The position numbers and the translations under genes were made by a program. DNA of 64,000 nucleotides from Rhodoblastus acidophilus (GTDB lineage Bacteria; Pseudomonadota; Alphaproteobacteria; Rhizobiales; Beijerinckiaceae), in contig NZ_JAOQNX010000006.1 in NCBI RefSeq assembly GCF_025961575.1, positions 1 to 64,000 of the forward strand, read 5' to 3'. Positions 17,978 to 26,800 of the stretch are shown here, one piece after another (the first letter of the stretch is position 1; each line of letters starts with the position of its first letter). The notes below the pieces were generated by a model. The model was given only the letters and a program-made list of their open reading frames with translations. It was not told the origin of the DNA and did no database searches.

Positions 17978-18877
17978 ATGGAATTAAATAAAATGATGAT
18001 TTCAGTGATTATACCGCATTTGAACCAGCCGGAAGCGCTGGACGCCTGTCTGACGAGCCTGGACGTCCAGTCGTACGAGGGCGGGGTCGAGGTCATCGTC
18101 GTCGACAATGGCTCGCGCGCGCTTCCCGAGAATGTGATCGCGCGTCACCCGCGCGCCCGCCTGCTCAGCGAAACCCGGCCCGGCCCCGGCCCGGCGCGCA
18201 ATTGCGGCGTTGCGGCGGCGCGCGGCGACATCCTCGCCTTCATCGACGCGGACTGTCGCGCCGATCGCGACTGGTTGCGCAACATTGTTTCCGCGCTGGC
18301 GGCATCGGGACCGGGCGTGGCGCTCGGCGGCGACGTCCGCATCTGGCGCGCCGACGCAACCCGCGCCAGCGCGATCGAGGCTTATGAGAGCGTGTTCGCC
18401 TATCGCTTCAAGCTCTACATCGAGAAGCACGGCTATTCCGGCACGGGCAATCTCGCCATGCGCCGCGCCGACTTCGACCGTGTCGGACCCTTCGCCGGCA
18501 TCGAAATCGCCGAGGACATGGACTGGGGCAGGCGCGCCCTCGCGGCTGGCGTGCGCTGCCATTATGCGCCCGATATGGTGGTCTATCATCCCGCGCGCGG
18601 CTCGATGGAAGAGCTGTACGCCAAGTGGGATCGGCAGATCGCTCATTACCGCCGGATGGCGGAAGGCGAAAGGGCTTGGCGCCTGCGCTGGATCATTCGC
18701 GCTTTGCTGGTGCTGGCCTCGCCGCTCGCGGGCGCCGTCACGGTGATGACCAGCGACCGGGTCGCGGGCTCTGAACGTCTGACGGCCATCGCGGTGATGG
18801 TCGCGGTGCGGGTCCATCGCGCCGCGACCATGCTGTCGCTGCTGCGCCGCGAGCGCGAACTGGTCTGGAACCGCTGA
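17978..18877 (+). CDS. family 2 glycosyltransferase
   Basis: 299 residues. ISVIIPHLNQPEALDACL and VEVIVVDNGS form the nucleotide-binding domain, AFIDADCRADRDWLRN carries the DxD-like metal site, and IEIAEDMDWGRRALAAG is the acceptor-side acidic motif. GGGAGGG lies seven bases before the ATG at 17978, although in-frame ATGs at 17993 and 17996 begin nearer the domain. A hydrophobic stretch near the C-terminus (WIIRALLVLASPLAGAVTVM) suggests membrane anchoring. The stop codon abuts, with no gap, the end of the convergent 386-residue gene. Confidence 0.86.
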   Translation: MELNKMMISVIIPHLNQPEALDACLTSLDVQSYEGGVEVIVVDNGSRALPENVIARHPRARLLSETRPGPGPARNCGVAAARGDILAFIDADCRADRDWLRNIVSALAASGPGVALGGDVRIWRADATRASAIEAYESVFAYRFKLYIEKHGYSGTGNLAMRRADFDRVGPFAGIEIAEDMDWGRRALAAGVRCHYAPDMVVYHPARGSMEELYAKWDRQIAHYRRMAEGERAWRLRWIIRALLVLASPLAGAVTVMTSDRVAGSERLTAIAVMVAVRVHRAATMLSLLRRERELVWNR

Positions 18878-20038
18878 TTACAGGGAGAAGGCGTCGTTCT
18901 CCGTCAGTTGCGGGAGATCGACGCGCCGTCCGAACGACCAGAGAATCCAGCCGAGTTCATAGCTGCGGCATTCCAGGCGCAGCCCGAGTTTCTCCGGAGC
19001 GATCAAGCCCCCGGAGCGCCCGAGCAAAGCGTTGGAGATGGCGCGCGCCGCGCGCAAAACCTTGGCGTCGCCTTCGACTTTTCTGATCTGCGAGCGAATG
19101 GTCAGGCCGCCCGGCGCCAGCATCGGGCGCCCGAGCTGGTTTGCCCCAAAAACCCATTCAAAACCCTTGACCAGCGCTGCGGTGGCGCCGGGAATTTTTT
19201 CGCGTTCCGCCCATTCCAGCAGCGCCGGCGCCATGCCGTATTGGTGGACGGAATAGACTTCATAAAAATCGAGCACGCGGCCGCTGACGGCGTCGTAGAA
19301 CCAGGGCCATTCGCCCTGCGGCCCCTGAAGCGCCATCAGTTTCTCGACGCATTGCGACGCCAGCGTGGTCGCTGAGGGATCATCCATGACGTCGCCGTAA
19401 TGGTAGCAGGCGAGCGACAGATAGACCTGGGTGGCGAAGGAGGCGAACCGCCGCCGCAGGCCGGCTGGCGTGTCGCAGAACAGGCCGGATTCGCCCAGGA
19501 AACGCGCCTGCAGGAACCTGAACAGCGGCGCCGCGAATTCGCGCCAGGCGCTTTGACCGGCGCGCACCTGCGCGGCGACGCCGGTGAGCAGCATGCCGAG
19601 ATCCTGCGCATGGAAATCACGCCACGCATTCGGGTCTGAGAGCAGGATGCGCAACTCGCGTGCGCAATCCCCTGGCAGTTCCAGCCCCAGCTCGGCGCCC
19701 GCCCACAGGGCCATGCCGAACGCATATTTGCGAACCGGAAGCCGCGTGAGCTCCGAAGCATTGCGCGCGAAAATGCGGTTCACGTCCAACCCGTCCGGCG
19801 GCGCCGCTACGCGCGAAAGCCCGAGCAGAACGTTGAGCGTATAGAACACGTCACTACGGGGCAGAGACTCGTTCGGCGCAGCGCGGCCATCGAGATGATA
19901 GATGTGCGACCAGCGCTCCTGCTCGGGAAGCCAGCACTTCTCCAACCCGTGCAAGGCGTAATTCACCAGCCGCGCGTTTTGGGGGGCGACAGCGGCGTCG
20001 GCCGGCTGCGCGGGCAAATCCACAGGACGAATATTCAT
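18878..20038 (-). CDS. conserved hypothetical, alpha-helical, secretion-operon partner
   Basis: 386 residues; no family recognised with confidence. It lacks a signal peptide and membrane segments. The sequence is rich in amphipathic helices with repeated aromatic motifs (FATQVYLSLACYHYGDV, GEWPWFYDAVSGRVLDFYEV, YSVHQYGMAPALLEWAE), reminiscent of alpha/alpha-toroid enzymes such as unsaturated-glycan hydrolases or cyclases, but no catalytic residue can be named. It is the last gene of the presumed type I secretion operon, 12 bp after the HlyD-like adaptor, suggesting a job on the exported protein or on the polysaccharide. Confidence 0.6.
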   Translation of the reverse strand: MNIRPVDLPAQPADAAVAPQNARLVNYALHGLEKCWLPEQERWSHIYHLDGRAAPNESLPRSDVFYTLNVLLGLSRVAAPPDGLDVNRIFARNASELTRLPVRKYAFGMALWAGAELGLELPGDCARELRILLSDPNAWRDFHAQDLGMLLTGVAAQVRAGQSAWREFAAPLFRFLQARFLGESGLFCDTPAGLRRRFASFATQVYLSLACYHYGDVMDDPSATTLASQCVEKLMALQGPQGEWPWFYDAVSGRVLDFYEVYSVHQYGMAPALLEWAEREKIPGATAALVKGFEWVFGANQLGRPMLAPGGLTIRSQIRKVEGDAKVLRAARAISNALLGRSGGLIAPEKLGLRLECRSYELGWILWSFGRRVDLPQLTENDAFSL

Positions 20039-20050
20039 GGCGTCACCTCG

Positions 20051-21370
20051 TCAATATTCGCGAATGCTCTCGTCGAGACCCCGCAAGAGCGGGTATAGGA
20101 AATAGGACATCACGCTGCGCCGCCCGACCTTCAGTTCGGCGGTCACGGCCATGCCCGGAAGCAATTGTACGCGCGCGCCGGACTCGCGCAGACGCGCATC
20201 GGTCAGGTCGACGATCACCCGATAAAACGGCGCCTTCTTTTCTCCGCCCGCTTCCGCCTTCTCGGGCGTGAACGCGTCCTGGCTGATCACCCTGACGACG
20301 CCAGAGGCGGTCCCATATTTCTGAAATGGAAAGGCCTCCAGTTTCACGCGCGCGCCTTGGCCGAGTTCGACCTGACCGATGTCGCGCCCCTCGACATTCA
20401 CCTCGGCTTGCAGCGGCGAGTCGCTTGGCGCGAGCACGAACAGGGTTTCGGCCTCGCGCGCCACCGAACCGACGGTGCGGCTGCCGATTTCCAGCACCAC
20501 CGCGTCGGCGGGCGCGTGCAGCACGATGAGATTGCGGCGCAGCTCCGCCTTCTTCAGCTCCTCGGCGACGCCCGCGCGCTTGGCGAGATTCTCCACCAAA
20601 TCCTGATAGGCCGTGCGGCGAAAATCCTCGGCGAAAACCGCGCGGTCCGCGCGCGCCTTGTCGACCCGGTGCGCCTGATCCGCGATATTGCCGCGCACCC
20701 GCGCCAGATTGCTTTCGATCTCGAGCCGCGCATCGCGTGACAACAGCAGATTGAGCTTGGAGCCGACCTCCTTTGCGGCGAGCGCCTGGCGCATCGTCTC
20801 GATCGAACTCATGGTTTCCAAACGCTTGACCAGCACCGCTTCCTCGTCGCGTGCGGTCTTGAGATTGGCCTGGGCGGAGGCGATCTGCGCATCGTAATCC
20901 TGCATCTGCGCGTCGAAATGCGCCTTGCGCTGCACGAACACGTCGCGCTGCAAGCGTTCGTCGGCTCCGGCGGGGTCGGGCAAGCTTGCGCCCTCGAGTT
21001 CCGCCCGCAGCCGCGCGACGGTGGCGTCCAGAGCGGCCTGACGCTGGCGCAAAGCGTCGAGATCGGCTTGGGAAAAGGTGGGATCGAGCGTCGCCAGCGC
21101 GTCCCCTTTCGCCACGCGGTCGCCCACCCTCACATGCATGGTGCGGATGACCGAGGTTTCAAGCGGCTGCACCACAATGTTCGGGCTGGTGGTGATGAGC
21201 TTTCCCGGCGCCGCGACAATCGTGTCGATGCGCGAAAACGTCGCCCAGGTCAGAGCGGCCGCGATCAGCGCCAGCATAGCGTAGAGGGTGACGCGGGCGA
21301 GGCGCGGCGGCGGCCGCGTTTCGATCTCGGCCGCGTCCGACTGGAATTCGGCGACGGTTTGCGCGCTCAC
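20051..21370 (-). CDS. HlyD-family type I secretion adaptor
   Basis: 439 residues starting at GTG 21370, which forms a GTGA overlap with the stop of the ABC exporter; an ATG at 21418 lies deeper in the exporter gene. A single N-terminal membrane helix (VTLYAMLALIAAALTWATF) is followed by the lipoyl-like half motif (VVQPLETSVIRTMHVRVGDRV), a long coiled coil (about residues 95-285) and the returning beta-barrel half (LHAPADAVVLEIG) with a C-terminal LPGMAVTAELKVGRRSVMSY. This is the membrane-fusion protein linking the inner-membrane ABC exporter to a TolC-like outer channel; no TolC gene is in the window. Confidence 0.9.
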   Translation of the reverse strand: MSAQTVAEFQSDAAEIETRPPPRLARVTLYAMLALIAAALTWATFSRIDTIVAAPGKLITTSPNIVVQPLETSVIRTMHVRVGDRVAKGDALATLDPTFSQADLDALRQRQAALDATVARLRAELEGASLPDPAGADERLQRDVFVQRKAHFDAQMQDYDAQIASAQANLKTARDEEAVLVKRLETMSSIETMRQALAAKEVGSKLNLLLSRDARLEIESNLARVRGNIADQAHRVDKARADRAVFAEDFRRTAYQDLVENLAKRAGVAEELKKAELRRNLIVLHAPADAVVLEIGSRTVGSVAREAETLFVLAPSDSPLQAEVNVEGRDIGQVELGQGARVKLEAFPFQKYGTASGVVRVISQDAFTPEKAEAGGEKKAPFYRVIVDLTDARLRESGARVQLLPGMAVTAELKVGRRSVMSYFLYPLLRGLDESIREY

Positions 21371-23571
21371 AGGGCCTGCCTCGTCTGTTGGCTCCACAGT
21401 CGCCGATAGCCGGCGCATTGCGACAGAAGCTTGTCGTGCCGGTCGAGATCGACGATGCGGCCGCGTTCGATCACCAGGATCTTGTGGGCGTCGGCGAGCA
21501 TGGACAGGCGGTGGGAGACGATGATCACCGTGCGCCCCGCCGCGATCCGGCGCAGGTTGGTGCGCACGATCAGCTCGCTTTCCGAATCCAGCGCGCTGGT
21601 GGCCTCGTCGAGGATCAGGATGCGGGGATCGGTGACCAGCGCGCGGGCGATGGCGAGACGCTGCTTTTGGCCGCCGGAAAGGTTGCAGGCGTTCTCTTCC
21701 AGCAAAGTGTCAAAACCGCGCGGCAGCCGTTCGATGAATTCGTCGGCGCCGGCAAGCCGCGCGGCGCGCACAATTTCGGCGAAGCCGGCGCCGGGTTTCG
21801 CTCTCGCGATATTTTCGCGAACCGTGCCGCGAAACAGAAAATTGTCTTGCAGAACCATGCCGACGTTCTGGCGCAAATGCGCGAGATCGAGTTCGCGTGA
21901 ATCAAAACCGTCGATCCGCAGCACGCCGGCGGACGGCTTGCGCATACCGCAAATCAGGCGCGTCAGCGTAGTTTTGCCAGAGCCGCTGCGTCCAACAATT
22001 CCAAAGATTTCGCCGGGCGCGATGGCGAAGCAGATGTCGTCGAGCGCCAGAGCGCCCTCTTCGCCATAGCGGAACGACACGTTCTCGAACTCGATTCCGC
22101 CGGCGAAATCTGGGCGCAGACCTTCGCGCGCCGCGTCGCGTTCAGGCTGCTGGTTCATCACCTCGCCAAGCATTTTGACCGCGAGCGCCACCTCCTGATA
22201 TTCGTGCGCCATGGTCGTCATTTGCACCAGAGGTCCCGACACGCGTCCCGCCAGCATGTTGAAGGCGACCAGCGCGCCCACGGACAGCGCGCCGCTGAAC
22301 ACGTCGAGCGCGCCGAAGGCGATGATGCCGACGGTCATGAGCTTTTCGAGCAAGCCGGTCAGCGCCTGCGCGCCTGCGGAAATTTGTTCGACGCCGAACC
22401 GCATGGTGACGGCCTGGGCGCAGCGGTTGTTCCAGTCGCGGTTCTGCGCTGGCTCCATCGACAGCGCCTTGACGGTGGACATGCCGTGCACGGTTTCGAC
22501 AAGCTGCGCCTGGCGCGCGCCCTCGGCGCGATAAAGCGCGTCGAGACGGCGCCGGAACGGTCCCATCAGCGCCGCCACCACCGCGCCGCTCAGCGCCGTG
22601 AACGCGAGCACGATGAGGGTCAGCTTGACGCTGTAAAGCAGCAGCACGGGAATGAACACGATCAGCGACAGCGCGTCGAGCGTGGTCAGGAACAGGCGTC
22701 CGGTGAGGAACTCGCGGATGCGCGCCGCCTGCTGCATGTGTTTGACTAGAACGCCCGCCGAAATCTGCTCGAAAAACGCCACCGGGAGTCCCATCAGGTG
22801 GCCGAAGGTTTTTGTCGCGACGCGAATGTCAATCTTGTTGGTGGCGTAGAGCAGCAGGTAGCGCCGCAGGAAATTGAATAAGGCGTCGAAAGCCAGCGCC
22901 GCGATGGCGCCCGCGACCAGCACGTAAAGCGTGGCGAAACTCTCGTGCACCAGAACCTTGTCAATGACGAGCTGGAAGAAGATGGGGAGCGCCAAGCCCA
23001 GCGCATAGAGCATCAACGCCGCGATGGCGACATCGGCGAGCAGCCGCCATTGCCGCGCCAGTTCAGGCAGAAACCAGCGCAGTCCGAAAGCGGGGGCGCT
23101 GGCGGGCTGCGCGGCCGGCTTGACGAGAATGGCCTCGCCAGACCATCGCGCGCAAAACACGTCTTTGGTGACGACCAGCGGCTCATCCTGGCGTTCGGCC
23201 AGGGGGTCGATGACGCGAACGGCCTCCGCGCCCTCGGCGCCGGGCACAACGATCCAGTTGCCGTTGGCGAGGCGCAGCAGCGCCGGATAGGCTTCGCCGA
23301 GCCGGGTCAGCCGCGTCCAGTCGAGATGCGTTGTCCTCGCGCGCAAACCAGCGTCGGCGGCCATGCGCAGCAGCAGCGCCGCGTCGACGTCGCCGTCGAC
23401 CGCGTGGATATGGCGCAGGCGATCGGCGGAGAGCTCGACCCCATGCGCGCTGGCGACGCGCGCGAGACATTCGAGCGCTGTCCGGGTCGCATGGCCTGGA
23501 TCGGCGGGCTCGGGCGACGGGCCGCCTTCGGCCTCGCTTTCGCGCGCTTCAGCGGAAATTGGCTGAAGCAT
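21367..23571 (-). CDS. type I secretion ABC exporter with degenerate C39 domain
   Basis: About 734 residues from ATG 23571, which overlaps the preceding 105-residue gene. Residues ~25-150 resemble the C39 peptidase-like domain, but the usual catalytic His in PAI-HW context reads ANGNWIVV and no correctly placed Cys is visible, as in HlyB-type exporters whose domain only binds substrate. Six membrane helices follow (for example ALMLYALGLALPIFFQLVI). The ATPase has GIVGRSGSGKTTL (Walker A), NLSGGQKQRLAIARAL (signature), ILILDEATSALD (Walker B) and VIIVSHRL (H-loop). It would export an unprocessed protein with a C-terminal signal, most plausibly the 1553-residue product of the same operon. Confidence 0.9.
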   Translation of the reverse strand: MLQPISAEARESEAEGGPSPEPADPGHATRTALECLARVASAHGVELSADRLRHIHAVDGDVDAALLLRMAADAGLRARTTHLDWTRLTRLGEAYPALLRLANGNWIVVPGAEGAEAVRVIDPLAERQDEPLVVTKDVFCARWSGEAILVKPAAQPASAPAFGLRWFLPELARQWRLLADVAIAALMLYALGLALPIFFQLVIDKVLVHESFATLYVLVAGAIAALAFDALFNFLRRYLLLYATNKIDIRVATKTFGHLMGLPVAFFEQISAGVLVKHMQQAARIREFLTGRLFLTTLDALSLIVFIPVLLLYSVKLTLIVLAFTALSGAVVAALMGPFRRRLDALYRAEGARQAQLVETVHGMSTVKALSMEPAQNRDWNNRCAQAVTMRFGVEQISAGAQALTGLLEKLMTVGIIAFGALDVFSGALSVGALVAFNMLAGRVSGPLVQMTTMAHEYQEVALAVKMLGEVMNQQPERDAAREGLRPDFAGGIEFENVSFRYGEEGALALDDICFAIAPGEIFGIVGRSGSGKTTLTRLICGMRKPSAGVLRIDGFDSRELDLAHLRQNVGMVLQDNFLFRGTVRENIARAKPGAGFAEIVRAARLAGADEFIERLPRGFDTLLEENACNLSGGQKQRLAIARALVTDPRILILDEATSALDSESELIVRTNLRRIAAGRTVIIVSHRLSMLADAHKILVIERGRIVDLDRHDKLLSQCAGYRRLWSQQTRQAL

Positions 23572-23866
23572 TCGGCTTTCCCTTCGACCGCGCATGCAGC
23601 ATGCCGAGGTCTTCGCCCGTCGTGGCGCGCGGCTCCGGCGTCCGGCGCACGACGCCTGCGTCAACAAGACTTTGCAGCGCCTTCTGCATGACCTCGACGG
23701 AATTGGCGAAGGCTTCCACGGACAGGATCAGGCGCTGGCGCAGCACCCGTTTCGGCGCATTGTTCTCGTCGCGCTCGGTGGGCGACAGGCTGACCAGATC
23801 GATGCGGACGATCGAGCCGCTCACGGTGATTTCGTCGACGCCATCGGTATATAGTTCGGCATGCAT
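23549..23866 (-). CDS. small conserved hypothetical of the secretion operon
   Basis: 105 residues, not assigned to a named family. N-terminal MHAELYTDGVDEITVSGSIVRIDLVSLSPTE would form beta strands, then comes a helix (LILSVEAFANSVEVMQKALQSLVDAG) and a charged tail. It starts 12 bp after the giant secreted protein and overlaps the ABC exporter start by 23 bp, so the gene is likely translated together with both. Its place between cargo and exporter suggests a cytoplasmic accessory factor or chaperone for secretion; that is inference only. Confidence 0.65.
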   Translation of the reverse strand: MHAELYTDGVDEITVSGSIVRIDLVSLSPTERDENNAPKRVLRQRLILSVEAFANSVEVMQKALQSLVDAGVVRRTPEPRATTGEDLGMLHARSKGKPNASANFR

Positions 23867-23878
23867 ATGCGGCTCCTG

Positions 23879-26800
23879 TCACGCGAGTTGCGGCTTGAAG
23901 AGGACGTCGACGCCATAGCCGGAGGCGTTGTAGGTGTTCGCCGGGAACAGGCTTGTCGAGCCATAGGCATAGACGCCGTTGCCGCCGCTCGAGGCGGAGG
24001 AGGGGGCGGTGAGCGGCCCATTGCTGATCGAACTGGCGAACAGGTTCGGATCGACCGAATATTCGCCCGTATTGGTGTGGTAGGAGGCGATATAGGTCGT
24101 CCCCGGGGTGACCGTGACCGGCGTGGCGAAATTGACCTGCTGCCAGCCGCTCGCCGTCTCGTTGGTGAAGGTCGCAGAGGCGAGGAGGGCGCCTGTCGCG
24201 CTCCACAAATGGGCGACGTGGGTTCCGGTGTTCAGCGGCCCCTTGTAGAATTCGACGCCGGTGACCTGTCCGGCCTGCGAAGCCGTGAACTTGAAGCCGA
24301 GCTCCACGGCGAGGCTGTCGTTCTCCGTCACAATGGCCGGCGTCCATGTCGATGGGAACAGGCTGACCACGCTCGGGCTGGTCACGGACAGGCTGACATT
24401 CGCCGAGGCGGTTCCGCCCGCCGTGTCGGCGATGGAATAGGAAAAGCTCGCCGGTCCCGTGTAATTTGCATTCGGCGTGAAGGTCACGGTCTTCGCTTGC
24501 GCATTGTAGCTGACCGCGCCATTGGCGGCGTTGCTCACGCCGGTCACCGAAAGCGGCAGGCCATTGGGATCGGTGTCGTTGGCGAGCAATTGCGACGCAT
24601 TGATCGTGAGCGGCGTGTTCAGCGTGGCGACAAAACCGCTGTCATTTTTGGCCACCGGGGCCTGCGTCCCCGAGGATTTGGAATAGACGACGTCCACCCA
24701 ATAATTGCTCGCCTGATAGGTGTTGGTCGGAAAAGCGCTGCTCGCGCCATAGGCATAGACGCCATTGTTAGCCGCGGGCGCAGTGAGGTCGCCGCTGACC
24801 ACGTTCGAGGTGAAATAATTGCTGTTGGCGGAGTAATAGCCCGATGTGTGATACGAGGCCGTATAGGTCGTCCCCGCGGTGATCGCGATGGGGCTGGCGA
24901 AATTGACCTGCTGCCAGCCGCTCGCGGTCTCATTGGTGAAGGTTGCGGAGGCGAGCAGCGCCCCGCTCGAACTCCAGAGATCGGCGACATGGGCGCCGAT
25001 GTTCGAGGGACCCTTGTAGAAGCGAATTCCTGAGATCAGACCGTTCGCGGCGGCCATGAACCGCACGCCGAGCTCGACGGCGCTCGAGTCGTTTTCGGTG
25101 ATGATCGCCGGCGTTGCGCTGGAGGAGAACAGGCTCTGCGTGGCCGTCGCCGGGTTGACGTTCAGCGAGACATTGGCCGATGCGGTTCCGCCGGCGGAGT
25201 CCTTGATCGTGTAAGTGAACCCAGCCGCGCCGGTAAAATTGGCCGTGGGCGTGAAGGTCACCGTCTGCGTCGATGAATTATAGGCCACAGTTCCGTTGAC
25301 TGGCGCGCTGACGCTTGCGATCGACAGGGGCAAGCCGTTGGGATCGGTGTCGTTGGCGAGCAAGGCCGAGGCGGCGATGGGCAGCGCCGTATTGACCAGC
25401 GTCGTAAAGCCGCTGTCATTGGTGGCGACAGGGGGCTGCGCGCCCGACGATTTCGAATAGACGACGTCGACCCAATAATTGCTCGCCTGATAGGTGCTGG
25501 TGGGAAAGGCCCTGGTCGAGCTATAGGCATAGACGCCATTGTTTGACGCGGGCGCGGTGAGATCGCCGCTGACCAGATTGGCGGCGAAATAGTTTTCGTT
25601 GGCCGAGTAATAGCCCGAGCTGTGGTACGCCGCCGTATAGGTGGTTCCGGCGGTGATCGCGACGGGCGTGGAAAAATTCACCTGCTGCCAGCCGCTTGCG
25701 GTCTCGTTGGTAAAGGTGGCGGTGGCGAGCAGCGCGCCCGTGGAACTCCAGAGATCGGCGAAATGGGTTCCCGTGTTCGACGGCCCCTTATAGAAGCGGA
25801 TGCCGGAAATCAGGCCGTTGGCGGCGGCCGTGAACCTCACCCCCAGTTCGACGGGACTCGTGTCGTTGACGGTGACGGTCGCTGGCGTCGCGTTCGCGCT
25901 GAACAGGCTTTCCGTTCCCGCGGGATTGGTCACCGTCAGCGACACGCCGGCGGAACCGGTCCCGCCCTTGGCGTCGGTGATCGAATAGGTAAAACTCGCC
26001 GCCCCGACATAGCCTGTCGTGGGGGTGAAGGTGACGGTTTGCGCGGCGGAATTGTAGACCGCAGCGCCGCCGACCGGATTGCTGACGCCCTGGAAGATCA
26101 GCGGCAGTCCGTTCGGGTCGGTGTCATTGGCGAGCAGCGTCGCCACGGGAATGGTCAGAGCGGTTTTTGCGGTCGTCGTGAATCCGCTGTCATTATTGGC
26201 CTGGGGGGCGCCGCTTCCGCCGCTGGTGTCGTTGAAGACCAGATCCACCCAATAATTGGGGCTGGAGGCCAGATAGACGCTGCCCGGAAAGGTCGAAGTC
26301 GCGCCATAGGCGAAGACGCCGTTCATTCCGCCGCCGGTTGCGGTCAGCGAGCCGTGGGTGACGCCCGGGCTGACGAAGTAGAAATCGTCGGACGCGTAAT
26401 AGCCCGAATTGCCCCAATACGAGGCGGTATAGGTCGCGCCCGCCTGGATCTGGACCGGGCTGGCGAAATTGACCTGCTGCCAGCCGCTGGAGGTCTCGTT
26501 GGTGAAGGTCGCGCTCGCCAGCAGGCTTCCGGTCGAGGACCAGAGATCGCCGATATGCGTGCCGGTGTTCTGGGCGCCCTTGTAGAAACGGATGCCGGTG
26601 ACGAGGCCGGAGGTCGAAGACACGAATTGCACGCCCAGCTCCACGCCGGACTTGCCGCCGGCGTCGGCGACATTGGCGGCGACGGGGGTCGCCGTGGAGG
26701 ACCAGATCGACAGATTGGACGAGGGCGTGACTGTGTAGGCAGAGCCGCCGGTTGGTTTCTCCAGATTGATGCTGTCGTCGACCGCGCGACTCAGGACCGT